From: TMED23 sp913054205
GTDB taxonomy: Bacteria > Pseudomonadota > Alphaproteobacteria > Rhodospirillales > UBA2165
DNA: 64,000 nucleotides
Direction: 5' to 3'
Assembly: GCA_046582495.1 (NCBI GenBank)
Contig: JAYGEG010000160.1
Span: forward strand, 1-64,000
Position numbers and translations under genes: made by a program. Every line of letters begins with the position of its first letter. Position 1 is the first letter of the stretch. The notes beneath the pieces are model-generated. The model ran no database searches. It was given only the letters and a program-made list of their open reading frames with translations, and was not told where the DNA came from. Below are positions 36,659 to 45,422 of this stretch, one piece after another.

Positions 36659-38830
36659 TTAGCCACCTAAATTGTCAAAACCGGTTTGAACGTCGCCCAG
36701 AGTTTTAAAGGTCAGCTTAAATAAAATAGTGTCGTTCGGTCGCAAGTCCCGATCTTCGTAAAATTGTCTGCTGATGGTGGTGCTAAACGTAAAACATTCA
36801 CAATCATAGGTTAAATTTAAGGATAAATTTCTTAGATCACCAGAGCCCTTAAGATCGTAGCGCCCGGAAAAGCTAGATTTCCAAAAACGATTTATTTTTG
36901 CGAATACGTTACCCGATATTTCTTCACGCCCGGAAAACTCGCTGTCAGCCGCGGCGTCAAAAAATACATAGTTCGAGGAAAACCGTAGGGCTGGAGGGCC
37001 AACTGTCACCTGAACTTCATTCCGCTTCGGTGATAGATTGTCTTTGTCCAAGCGCGTGCGATAAATTAGATCAAGACGACTATTGGGCGATATGTTAACA
37101 CGCCCAACAAAGTCTGAAAGGCGCCCGTCCAAACCAGAACCTGCCGCAAATGTATCATCTTCTTTGAGACGATAGCTTTGGCCAGCAAAAACTGTAGTAT
37201 GCCCGCCTTTAGAGCCGACCAAACCCCATTTTAGTCCATAGTTAATACGTGGTCCGCCTTCAACTCGATCGAAGCCGGTAAATCTATTGTCACTAAATAA
37301 ATTGGTGTCGTCAAATTCCAAATCAATACTATCTTCATTTGGAATTTTAGAGGAATTGCCACCATAAGGACTGATTATGACCGAGGCCAGAGGCTCAATA
37401 ATTTGGCTCACCGTACCATGTTGACGAGCTAAAGGTAGGCGCCAATCGGCTTTAAGCTGGGGATGCACGCGACCGGAAAATCCATCGTAATTGGCCTGGC
37501 CATTGCTCTGACTTAAATCGTTGACGTGGTATAGATCTCCTCGCAGGGTAGCCGAGAAATTGGTAACGTCGCCTAATCGACCAATATGCGGTAGGTGCCA
37601 GCCGCCGCCGACCGAAAGACGGCGGGTGTCGGTCCCCTCGCTTCTTGTCATAAGAACAGTATTCACATCAAAGCTTGTTCTCGCGCCAAATTTTCCAACA
37701 TCGCTCAGTCGACTGTATTCAATCATTGGCAATACAAGTGGCGATTGACCAGGATCATCTTCAATTGCAGTTCCCTGGAAGGAATACGCATCCACGGCCA
37801 AATAATTCCGGCGGCTAAAACCTTCTACATAAACCCGCGAGGTTAAGGTGCGTGAGTTGGGGAATTGATAGCGGCGCAGATAGGTATCATCGGTAGATCG
37901 TTTTGCATCGAAACCCCAACGAAACTTATTGTTGATATCGAAGCGTCCAAAACTGTCAATATGCCCTCGAACCTCATCATCTGAATCGTAAATGATGCTT
38001 GCTTTGCTATCCAGGCGACCGTTCCGAAAACGCTGTCGATACTCGGCTGCCATTAACAATCCTTCATCAGTGTAATAGGTCGGCGTAATCGTCGCGTCTT
38101 TGTCTTTTGAAATCGCATAAAAATAGGGAGTTGAAATCGCTGATCCCAATGATGAAGAGCCACCCGTGCTCGGTGTCAAAAAACCACTTTTCCGCTTAAC
38201 TGTTGGGTCCGGGTGTGAAAAATAGGGCGTGTAGATAACCGGAATGCCGGCCAATTCCATCCAAGCGTCAAAATATTCAATTTCTTTGGTGGTTTGATCA
38301 TGCACAACCTTTTTGGCTTTAATTTGCCAAAGAGGCGGCTGATCTGGATCTCGAGCGCAGGTTTCGCAAGGCGAATAAACCGCATTTCGCATTTCCGTTC
38401 GGTTGCCGCCGGTTCGGCGGGCACCACTTGCGGCGATCCGAGCGTTGTCGGACAGCCTAATTCGTAGATCTTTGATGATGCCTTCTTTGAAATCTCCGCT
38501 CAGTTCCATAAATTCTGCGAACAGAACGTGGCCGGATTCTTCGAGTAAACTGACATTTCCCGAGGCTGAGACGATGTCCTGGCGTTCGTTGTAGGAAATT
38601 GTGTCGGCCAAAAGGACTTGATTGTTGTGCGATATCTCAACGTTTCCAGATGCTGTCACAATTCCGAGTTTTCTGTCATGGGTGACTTCATCGGCTGTAA
38701 AAACAATCGGGTTTTCTAATGGCGGGCGATTTTGGGCAAAAGCTGCCGGCAAGACCGCCATTGAAATGCCAATCGCAGCGATAATGGCTGCTAGGAAATT
38801 GTACTTTAGGAGAGACATGCGCTCAGCCAT
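36659..38830 (-). CDS. lptD: LPS-assembly protein LptD
   Basis: LptD is the outer membrane beta-barrel that inserts lipopolysaccharide on the cell surface. A signal peptide (about residues 9-32, ending PAAFAQ) precedes an OstA/LptA-like beta-jellyroll (TADEVTHDRKLGIVTASGNVEI) and a C-terminal barrel. Cysteine pairs SPCETC and DCECF can provide the disulfides between domains. The 723 aa length is normal for alphaproteobacteria. It overlaps lptG by 8 bases and precedes surA by 29 bases. Confidence 0.96.
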   Translation of the reverse strand: MAERMSLLKYNFLAAIIAAIGISMAVLPAAFAQNRPPLENPIVFTADEVTHDRKLGIVTASGNVEISHNNQVLLADTISYNERQDIVSASGNVSLLEESGHVLFAEFMELSGDFKEGIIKDLRIRLSDNARIAASGARRTGGNRTEMRNAVYSPCETCARDPDQPPLWQIKAKKVVHDQTTKEIEYFDAWMELAGIPVIYTPYFSHPDPTVKRKSGFLTPSTGGSSSLGSAISTPYFYAISKDKDATITPTYYTDEGLLMAAEYRQRFRNGRLDSKASIIYDSDDEVRGHIDSFGRFDINNKFRWGFDAKRSTDDTYLRRYQFPNSRTLTSRVYVEGFSRRNYLAVDAYSFQGTAIEDDPGQSPLVLPMIEYSRLSDVGKFGARTSFDVNTVLMTRSEGTDTRRLSVGGGWHLPHIGRLGDVTNFSATLRGDLYHVNDLSQSNGQANYDGFSGRVHPQLKADWRLPLARQHGTVSQIIEPLASVIISPYGGNSSKIPNEDSIDLEFDDTNLFSDNRFTGFDRVEGGPRINYGLKWGLVGSKGGHTTVFAGQSYRLKEDDTFAAGSGLDGRLSDFVGRVNISPNSRLDLIYRTRLDKDNLSPKRNEVQVTVGPPALRFSSNYVFFDAAADSEFSGREEISGNVFAKINRFWKSSFSGRYDLKGSGDLRNLSLNLTYDCECFTFSTTISRQFYEDRDLRPNDTILFKLTFKTLGDVQTGFDNLGG

Positions 38831-39923
38831 CCTCTAAATGAAAGACCATGGCCAGGCCTAATAATGTTGATACGCCAGACGGTGTCCAGGCGGCCAAGAT
38901 AACAGGAATGCTTTCTCGCAAACCAAGAGCGTTTATGATATCGGAAAAGAAAAACAGCAAAAACCCCGTCATAACGCCGCCGACAATTACAAATGTGGCA
39001 CTCCCACGGCGGTTTTGACGGAGAGTAAATGTAGCAGCGATTAACACCATCGCACAGAGCAAAAGCGGTGCTGAAAGCAAGGAATGCCAATAGAGCCGGT
39101 GGCGAACCGCCGAGAACCCCGATCTTTCAAGATTTTTTATGAAATCAGGGAGATCCCAAAACGACATAGTTTCGGGAGGGGAAAAACTCTCGTGAATATT
39201 GTTCAAAGTTATATCCGTTTCTACCCAGTGTTCGCTGACAAACTTTGGTGGTTTGTCTGTTATATTTATCCAAACGTTTCGGAGGTGCCAAAATCCATCT
39301 TCAAGACCACCCTGTTTTGCATCAATCCGCGAAACGAATTTATCTGCCCCTTCATAAACGAAAATTGACACATCGGACAGGGAGATTTCATCGTTTAAGA
39401 TGGATATTTTTGGCGCATGAATAACCGATTGGTTTTTGCCAGTTGCTTGGCGCAGCCACAAGCCATTTTTAGATACTGCCAAGAGGTTGGATTGACCCTT
39501 CAAATGGGTGGCGTTTAGGCGATCATATTTGGCCAGCATAGCCGAGGCCAACGGATTAAACGCGGCAATTTTAATTACACCCAAAATTAAGGCAACGAGC
39601 AGCACCGGCAATAGAAATTGCCAGGCTGATACACCGGCAGCACGGGTAACGACGAGTTCGCTGGTCCGAGTCAGTCGCCAGAAGGAGGCCATGCCGCCAA
39701 ATAAAACTGCAAATGGGAAAATTTGTTGGGCCATGAAAGGAAGTTTCATCAATCCCATTTGAAAAATCAGTCCAAGACCAACATCTTCATGGCTGGAAGC
39801 TCGGCGCAGTAATTCAACAGTGTCAAAAAGAAATATTACACCCAAAAACACTACGAACACGGTGAAAAAGCTGCTGAGGAAGCTACGTCCAATATAAAAC
39901 GTTAAAATGGGAGACAAGCGCAT
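38823..39923 (-). CDS. lptG: LPS export ABC transporter permease LptG
   Basis: LptG is one of the two membrane subunits of the LptB2FG extractor. This 366 aa YjgP/YjgQ-family protein has hydrophobic segments at the N terminus (SFLSSFFTVFVVFLGVIFLF), a periplasmic jellyroll in the middle and three helices at the C terminus. The gene follows lptF by 12 bases. LptB is not in the window. Confidence 0.95.
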   Translation of the reverse strand: MRLSPILTFYIGRSFLSSFFTVFVVFLGVIFLFDTVELLRRASSHEDVGLGLIFQMGLMKLPFMAQQIFPFAVLFGGMASFWRLTRTSELVVTRAAGVSAWQFLLPVLLVALILGVIKIAAFNPLASAMLAKYDRLNATHLKGQSNLLAVSKNGLWLRQATGKNQSVIHAPKISILNDEISLSDVSIFVYEGADKFVSRIDAKQGGLEDGFWHLRNVWINITDKPPKFVSEHWVETDITLNNIHESFSPPETMSFWDLPDFIKNLERSGFSAVRHRLYWHSLLSAPLLLCAMVLIAATFTLRQNRRGSATFVIVGGVMTGFLLFFFSDIINALGLRESIPVILAAWTPSGVSTLLGLAMVFHLEDG

Positions 39924-39935
39924 CTTACATCACCG

Positions 39936-41078
39936 TTACGAACCACCGACCTGAGCATAGTCAGGCGGCGGTATTTTGCCAGCGCGCTTTTTAAATCGCG
40001 GATGGAGGAGCAACAGGAACAGCAAAATAAACACAGGCGCGATAATTGAGGCGTAGAGAAGCGGGACCAATTGCAAATTTTTAGCACTGATATTAATGAG
40101 CCCCAAATTAGTAATTTGAAGGCTGACAAATATGACCGAAGCTAATAGGATTCTTTTCACCTGACCGCGTCTTGAAAAGTCACCTAGCAATAGGCAAACG
40201 AGGGCGATTAAAGCAAATCCAAGCGTGTTAATTGGCGTGGTTAAACGCTGGTGCCCCTCAACTTTAAACTTACCAAAATCTCTGGGGTTTCCGACATCTT
40301 CAATTTTTAAATCCAGCAATTCATCGACCATGCGCTCCCGAGCTTCGCGAAAACGTTCTTCCGGCTTAGGTGTCACGCTACTCAAATCAAAACTATATCG
40401 ATCAAAGTATAAAATCGATAACTTATTGGTTTTCTTGTCAATTATTTGACGGTTTCCATCAAACATTACGACACGAGCGCCTGATGAGGTTTTAACCATC
40501 ACCCCTTTTTCGGCGATGACGGTTGCCGGCTTATTTTTGTTTCGGCTGTCATGTATGAGCAAGCCACGCAATTCAGATTCTCCAGACCGTTCTCGGACAA
40601 AAACCGTGATGTGATCGGAGATAACGTTAAATACGCCTTCCTTCAGCAAAATATGAGAAAAACTATAGCGGATATCCCACTGAAGATTTCGAAAAATCTG
40701 ATAGGATTTTGGTGTGCCATAGAGTGTTAATGCATAGCCAAAAAGCATAGATACCAAGGCAACCAATAGGGCTGGCCGAGCCAATGATATCGGTGACATG
40801 CCAGCGGCTCTCAAAACGACCAACTCGCGATCCGAATTGAGACGGCTATAGACAAACAATGTTGCGATAAATATCGAAAATGGGATGATGTGGACCAAAA
40901 AATTCGGAACTTGAAGCACGGTCAAATACATAAATAGTTTTATGGACAGTCCGCGGTTTACAATCGAATCTACCGCGCGCACAGACACAAACAGCCAAAT
41001 CACTCCGGTCATTACGAATCCCACCATAAGAGTGGAAACGACCAGCTGGCGAGTCAGATATTGATTAATTCGTTTCAT
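39936..41078 (-). CDS. lptF: LPS export ABC transporter permease LptF
   Basis: This is the partner of LptG in LPS export, of the same YjgP/YjgQ family: MKRINQYLTRQLVVSTLMVGF, then VLQVPNFLVHIIPFSIFIATLF, a central periplasmic domain and C-terminal helices. I chose ATG 41078 (380 aa); the frame is open to 41141, but those residues are not conserved. It opens a unit running lptF-lptG-lptD-surA-pdxA-rsmA. Its promoter must lie in the AT-rich gap that also carries the candidate sRNA on the other strand. Confidence 0.94.
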   Translation of the reverse strand: MKRINQYLTRQLVVSTLMVGFVMTGVIWLFVSVRAVDSIVNRGLSIKLFMYLTVLQVPNFLVHIIPFSIFIATLFVYSRLNSDRELVVLRAAGMSPISLARPALLVALVSMLFGYALTLYGTPKSYQIFRNLQWDIRYSFSHILLKEGVFNVISDHITVFVRERSGESELRGLLIHDSRNKNKPATVIAEKGVMVKTSSGARVVMFDGNRQIIDKKTNKLSILYFDRYSFDLSSVTPKPEERFREARERMVDELLDLKIEDVGNPRDFGKFKVEGHQRLTTPINTLGFALIALVCLLLGDFSRRGQVKRILLASVIFVSLQITNLGLINISAKNLQLVPLLYASIIAPVFILLFLLLLHPRFKKRAGKIPPPDYAQVGGS

Positions 41079-41284
41079 GCGTCCGTGTTCTGAATGTTGA
41101 ATTGGCGCAGCCGATCCCAATAAATATAGTAGAATCAACAATTAAAGGAATTATAGGTTATTTCTAAATTAAGTGCATGCGAATAGCAAATAGTGACTTA
41201 AATAGGCCGATTTAAGGCACCGAAATGTCATATCTGGCCATATTTTGGTGCATTAGATGGCAAAATTAGCTCATTATACTTATT

Positions 41285-41293
41285 TTATCCACA
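41285..41293 (+). other. consensus DnaA box
   Basis: TTATCCACA is the exact DnaA 9-mer, in a very A/T-rich setting. Only one copy is seen, so it may be chance, a titration site or DnaA regulation of the flanking transcripts rather than an origin. Confidence 0.5.
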
Positions 41294-41412
41294 CAGTTTA
41301 AAGAAAATTAGTTTTTATATAACAATAGGTTATAAGATTTTCTGGGCTGCAGCCAGTCCACTCTAAATTTCATACCGGCTTATTACCCAATTATTACAAT
41401 TCGACACAAAGT

Positions 41413-41442
41413 TTTTCATGATTGAAATCACGAGGCTACAAT
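41413..41442 (+). promoter_or_regulatory. putative promoter of the intergenic sRNA
   Basis: A good -10 TACAAT (41437-41442) lies 18 bases after a weak -35 TTTTCA (41413-41418). It predicts a start near 41449, which would place all five hairpins and the terminator within one short RNA. Confidence 0.45.
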
Positions 41443-41448
41443 CATTCT

Positions 41449-41623
41449 CTATATTCATAAGTGTTCCCAATAGGGAATGTGATCACTACCCCGGTGATCA
41501 CCGTATCGAACCAAAATTCGGTACACTGAATTCATCATATTTCTCCCGAGTGTGATGAATTCATTCCCAGACGTAAAGCCTCCCTGTAAACTCTCCCGGA
41601 CCTGACAAGGTCCGGATTTTTTT
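41449..41623 (+). ncRNA. candidate small RNA with five hairpins and CUCCC motifs
   Basis: A compact plus-strand series of stem-loops fills this gap: TTCCC/GGGAA (41464-41477), GTGATCAC/GTGATCAC with loop TACCCCG (41479-41501), GTATCGAA/TTCGGTAC with one U-G pair (41503-41524), and an 11 bp stem TGAATTCATCA/TGATGAATTCA (41527-41563) whose 15-base loop presents UCUCCC. A single-stranded linker with CCUCCC and CUCUCCC follows, then a textbook terminator CCGGACC/GGTCCGG plus seven T (41596-41623). CUCCC-type exposed motifs resemble the anti-Shine-Dalgarno seeds of known trans-acting sRNAs, for example AbcR-type RNAs of alphaproteobacteria. No ORF fits. The family is unknown to me; the 5' end is approximate. 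Confidence 0.7.
41596..41623 (+). terminator. rho-independent terminator of the sRNA
   Basis: CCGGACC (41596-41602) pairs with GGTCCGG (41609-41615) around TGACAA, followed by A and seven T. The T-run is on the plus strand and overlaps the stop codon of the converging glcD-like gene. No plus-strand protein gene lies upstream, so it must end a noncoding transcript. Confidence 0.9.
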
Positions 41624-43019
41624 ACGAGATGATTTTGCCGGGATTCATAATATTATCCGGATCAATGGCCTGTTTGACCGCGCGCATAAGAGAGATAGTT
41701 GTCTCTGAAGCGTAATGCGCCAATTCTTCCCGCTTAAAAGAGCCAATACCGTGTTCGGCACTGATGCTGCCATTCATGTCGACAACCAGATCGTGGACAA
41801 TGCGATTAAATTCTTCATAGCGCGCCATGAAGTCTTCTTTGGACATATCTGTGGGTTGGGTCAAATTGTAGTGAATGTTGCCGTCTCCAATATGACCAAA
41901 CGGGCAGGGACGTATGCCCGGAAGAGCATCAGATACGCGTTTTGAGGCTTCGGTAATAAAGGCAACAGTCTTGGAAACCGGCACCGAAACATCATGCTTG
42001 ATGCTGCCGCCTTCACGGGTTTGCGCGGCCGGGATTTCTTCGCGAATTTTCCAAAGCTCCTGCCGCTGTGCATCGCTTTCGGCAAAAACAGCATCCGAGA
42101 CGACGCCGTCTTCAAAGGCTTTTTTCAGCACGGTTTCTATTTCGCTGCGTAGATCATCATTTTCTCTGGCAGAGGTCAGTTCGATCAATGCGTAAAATGG
42201 ATGGGTGGCTTCGAACGGATCAATCACACCGGGGATATGTTCAATGCCCAAATCCATCCCAATTCTGGGGATCAACTCAAAAGCTGTCAGCCGATCACCG
42301 CAGAGCTGCCGGGTGGTCGTGAAAAGTTTCAAGGTGGCTTCCAATTCTGGCAGCGCTGCCATAACCGTTATGATCGTCCGCGGCGCTGGAAAAAGTTTCA
42401 ACACGGCCTTGGTGATAATACCAAGGGTACCTTCCGCGCCGATAAAGAGCTGCTTTAGATCATACCCAGTGTTGTCTTTTCTAAGCGCGCTTAAGCCGTC
42501 CCAAATTTCACCATTTGGCAACACAACCTCTAATCCCAAAACCAAGTCCCGCGTATTTCCATAGCGTAATACGCCCACGCCACCTGCATTGGTCGAGAGG
42601 TTGCCGCCAATTCGGCAGCTGCCTTCAGCACCCAAACTTAGTGGAAACAAACAGTTTTTCTCTGCCGCGGCATTTTGCAAATCAACCAGAATACAGCCGG
42701 TCTCGACGGTCATCGTATTGTTTAGCGGATCAACTTCAATGATTTTGTTGAGCCGGTCCGTTGCCAGAATAACCCCGCCATTGGCAATCGTGCCGCCGAC
42801 CAGCCCAGTGCTGCCGCCAACCGCCACAATCGAGGTTTTGCTTTCAGCGCAAGCGCAGACGACCGCTGAAACCTCTTGCGTGGTCGCTGGCCGCGCAACG
42901 ATATCAGCTTTGCTTGTTACCAAGCCGCGTTCTTCGTGCAGATAGGGGGCCATATCGCTGACGTCTGTGATAACGCCATTTTTGCCGAGGATGGCTGTTA
43001 ATTTTTCTTCAAGAGACAT
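41622..43019 (-). CDS. FAD-linked 2-hydroxyacid dehydrogenase (GlcD/DLD family)
   Basis: This 465 aa flavoprotein has an FAD_binding_4 domain (VAVGGSTGLVGG; GAEGSCRIGGNLSTNAGG) and the C-terminal FAD-oxidase domain ending ISAEHGIGSFKREEL. Such enzymes oxidise D-lactate, glycolate or D-2-hydroxyglutarate. The single-gene form without glcE/glcF suggests a D-2-hydroxyglutarate or D-lactate dehydrogenase. I chose ATG 43019 (MSLEEKLTAI); the open frame to 43106 overlaps the sua5 gene and is not conserved. It lies 7 bases after the sua5 stop. Confidence 0.9.
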   Translation of the reverse strand: MSLEEKLTAILGKNGVITDVSDMAPYLHEERGLVTSKADIVARPATTQEVSAVVCACAESKTSIVAVGGSTGLVGGTIANGGVILATDRLNKIIEVDPLNNTMTVETGCILVDLQNAAAEKNCLFPLSLGAEGSCRIGGNLSTNAGGVGVLRYGNTRDLVLGLEVVLPNGEIWDGLSALRKDNTGYDLKQLFIGAEGTLGIITKAVLKLFPAPRTIITVMAALPELEATLKLFTTTRQLCGDRLTAFELIPRIGMDLGIEHIPGVIDPFEATHPFYALIELTSARENDDLRSEIETVLKKAFEDGVVSDAVFAESDAQRQELWKIREEIPAAQTREGGSIKHDVSVPVSKTVAFITEASKRVSDALPGIRPCPFGHIGDGNIHYNLTQPTDMSKEDFMARYEEFNRIVHDLVVDMNGSISAEHGIGSFKREELAHYASETTISLMRAVKQAIDPDNIMNPGKIIS

Positions 43020-43026
43020 AGGTCGA

Positions 43027-43974
43027 TTATTCACGTGTCGCTGCCCGGCGCAAGCGGTCGTTGATTGCAGTGCCAAGGCCCGCGTCTGGGATCGGCATGA
43101 CTGCAATAGGGTTTGCGTCTGCGTGATCTAATTCGTGCAGCATGGCAAACAGATTTGCGGCGGCCTCTATGAGATCACCGGTCGGGCTCAGGTTAAAGGC
43201 GTCTGCCGGCGCATTTGGACCAAAGCCCAGTACATTTTCATCTTCGCTAAATTCTTTGGCGTCGAGGCGAATAGGAGCATCTGGTGCATAATGACGGATT
43301 AGCATTCCGGGCGATTTCGGCGAGGTCTCTTCATTTGTTAGCACTTCGATCTGGCCGATGATTGCCTCTATTTCGCTTCGGTTAATGGCCCCGGGCCTCA
43401 AAAGTGAAGGCGTGTTACCGGATAAATCTACGACGGTTGATTCCAAGCCAATTGCCGATATTCCGCCATCTAGAATAAAGGAAATCTTATTGCCAAGCGA
43501 GGCCTGGACATGCGCGGCAGTTGTCGGACTAATTTTACCAGAGCTATTGGCGCTCGGCGCGGCGATCGGTTTTTCAGCTTTTTCGATTAGACTATGCGCG
43601 GCTTTATGAGCTGGCACCCGTACCGCAACGGTATCCAGCCCGGCACTAACAAGCAGTGATAACTGACAGCCTGCGGCCCGCGGCAAAATAAAAGTGAGAG
43701 CCCCCGGCCAGAATGCTGCCGCCAGCTTTTCCGCCGACTCATTCCAAACAACTTCCTCTTTGACTTTTTGGGCATCCGGAAAGTGAACGATGAGGGGGTT
43801 AAAGCTCGGCCGTCCTTTGGCTTCATAAATGCGGGCGACGGCTTGGTCATTGGTGGCATCGGCGCCGAGGCCATAAACCGTTTCGGTCGGAAAAGCGACC
43901 AGCTCGCCGCCGCGAAGCAAGCGCGCGGCTTCGTCTAATCCTGAATTTCCAATATCGAGAATTTGAGCTGTCAT
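43027..43974 (-). CDS. tsaC: L-threonylcarbamoyladenylate synthase
   Basis: This enzyme makes threonylcarbamoyl-AMP for the t6A modification of ANN-decoding tRNAs. The YrdC core starts ELVAFPTETVYGLGADA with KGRPSFNPLIVHF, and the protein continues into a C-terminal Sua5-type domain (about residues 210-315), so it is the longer Sua5 form. The 315 aa length is normal. It lies just upstream of the GlcD-like gene on the minus strand. Confidence 0.95.
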   Translation of the reverse strand: MTAQILDIGNSGLDEAARLLRGGELVAFPTETVYGLGADATNDQAVARIYEAKGRPSFNPLIVHFPDAQKVKEEVVWNESAEKLAAAFWPGALTFILPRAAGCQLSLLVSAGLDTVAVRVPAHKAAHSLIEKAEKPIAAPSANSSGKISPTTAAHVQASLGNKISFILDGGISAIGLESTVVDLSGNTPSLLRPGAINRSEIEAIIGQIEVLTNEETSPKSPGMLIRHYAPDAPIRLDAKEFSEDENVLGFGPNAPADAFNLSPTGDLIEAAANLFAMLHELDHADANPIAVMPIPDAGLGTAINDRLRRAATRE

Positions 43975-44002
43975 AATCGGGCTTATAGCACAAATTTAAA
44001 GC

Positions 44003-44767
44003 TTATCGCCCCTTGGCGATAAAATGCGGATTGAGGATATTTTCTTTGCCATAAACGAATGGCGATCCATCGATTTTAGTGATTGATCCTCCGGCTGCGG
44101 CAAGAACCGCATGGCCGGCGGCTATATCCCATTCTGAAGTTGGACCCAGCCTCGGATAAAGATCGGCTTCACCCGCCGCAATCAGGCATATTTTGATGGA
44201 GCTACCGGTAATAATAACCTCTTTGACCCTATAGTCCGAGAGGAATTCTTCCTCACCATCGCGATGAGACCTGCTGGTGGCTACCACGATACCGTCGTTT
44301 GCCGGCTGGCGGGCTTGAATAGCCTGCTTTTCAACACCCAAATCGCGAACAAATGCACCGAATGGGCCGCCCCAATAGGTGCGCGATTTGGCCGGGACAT
44401 GGACGATGCCAAAGACCGGCAAGCCATTTTCAATCAGGGCAATGTTGACGGTAAACTCATCGCGTTTATTGACGAATTCTTTGGTGCCATCCAATGCATC
44501 GACGAGCCAGAACACACCGCCGGAGATATCCGGTCGCTTACCCGCCGTAAAGGCTTCTTCGCCGATTGCCGGAATATCCGGCGCAAGCTTTGCGAGCCCC
44601 GCCAAAATGATGGCCTCAGCTTTTTCATCAGCTTCCGTAACCGGTGAGCTATCCTCTTTGGTGCGTATGTCGAAATCCGTATGATAGATTTCAAGGATGG
44701 CGTCTCCGGCCTCAATCGAGAGATCCAGGAGTGCCTCTACAAACGCGTTGTTAAAATCTGGCAACAA
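44003..44767 (-). CDS. cysQ: 3'(2'),5'-bisphosphate nucleotidase, CysQ-like
   Basis: This 254 aa member of the inositol monophosphatase superfamily probably removes the 3'-phosphate from PAP, a by-product of sulfate assimilation. Metal-binding motifs are GEEAFT, VDALDGTKEF and SEWDIAAGHAVL. The CysQ-type WDIAAG and TKEFVN favour the nucleotidase over inositol phosphatase. It is followed by sua5 and preceded by a cupin gene on the same strand. Confidence 0.9.
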   Translation of the reverse strand: MLPDFNNAFVEALLDLSIEAGDAILEIYHTDFDIRTKEDSSPVTEADEKAEAIILAGLAKLAPDIPAIGEEAFTAGKRPDISGGVFWLVDALDGTKEFVNKRDEFTVNIALIENGLPVFGIVHVPAKSRTYWGGPFGAFVRDLGVEKQAIQARQPANDGIVVATSRSHRDGEEEFLSDYRVKEVIITGSSIKICLIAAGEADLYPRLGPTSEWDIAAGHAVLAAAGGSITKIDGSPFVYGKENILNPHFIAKGR

Positions 44768-44778
44768 AACAAAAGTTC

Positions 44779-45264
44779 CTAATCGTGGGCTTTTTCAGCA
44801 CCTTCGTGCCAATGTTTGGTCGGCTCATTTGAGCCGATTAAAATGAAGGCAATCTGACACGGTTCATCGTATGGATTTGCCCAACCATGCATGGTCGCGC
44901 GTTGGACCATAACGTCGCCTTGCTCGAAACTTACCTTGTCATCCTCATCCAGCAACATTTCGCATTTACCGGACATGCAAATTGCATAATCGATGGTATC
45001 GGTGCGGTGCATATAAGCTTCTTTGCCCGGCACCAGTTCCAAAATACGAAATATCGACCCTGTTTTGGGCGGCTCAATACCCTGCGGTGTTGAGGTCGGA
45101 TCTTCACCGTTTACGTCGGCAGGTGTGTCTTCTGTGACCCACAGCAAAGTTTCAAAGTTGCCGGAACGCAATTGCTGGACATTTGTCGTGACTTCATCGG
45201 TTCCAACGATGGCTTTTCCATCATCGCGGTGTGAGGTCACGATACGGCGAACATTAAGCGTCAT
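44779..45264 (-). CDS. cupin domain protein
   Basis: This 161 aa single-domain cupin has a double-stranded beta-helix core in the second half (PGKEAYMHRTDTIDYAICMSGKCEML then VMVQRATMHGWANPYDEP). Metal-ligand His/Glu positions are partly replaced (HRTDTIDY instead of HxHxxxxE), so metal binding is uncertain. I chose ATG 45264, preceded by GGGGAGAAA; the ATG at 45309 lacks a site. The function is unknown. It is probably co-transcribed with cysQ (11-base gap). Confidence 0.82.
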   Translation of the reverse strand: MTLNVRRIVTSHRDDGKAIVGTDEVTTNVQQLRSGNFETLLWVTEDTPADVNGEDPTSTPQGIEPPKTGSIFRILELVPGKEAYMHRTDTIDYAICMSGKCEMLLDEDDKVSFEQGDVMVQRATMHGWANPYDEPCQIAFILIGSNEPTKHWHEGAEKAHD

Positions 45265-45422
45265 TGATTTTCTCCCCAAATTAAATTTGTTGCGTCTGTT
45301 CCCGAGCATTTAGCAAAAAAATTGCCAAACTGCCACACAATTGGAAAATAAGGGCGCTATTAATTTTAAAATCTGCCTCTTACCCTGCCGATTGATAATT
45401 TTGCATGAGGGGGAACACCTGC

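Larger units (their letters stand above)
41079..41448. other. AT-rich intergenic region between lptF and the candidate sRNA
   Basis: No gene is visible. The region holds an imperfect 10 bp inverted repeat GCACCGAAAT / ATTTTGGTGC (41217-41251), a perfect DnaA box (41285-41293) and many A/T runs. The lptF promoter (minus strand) should be near 41100-41160, where TATATT-like hexamers occur without a clear -35 element. Confidence 0.5.

Noticed and set aside
41079..41623. Chromosomal replication origin
   Set aside because: Only one DnaA box was found, and none of the usual origin neighbours (dnaA, hemE, gidA, parAB) is present.
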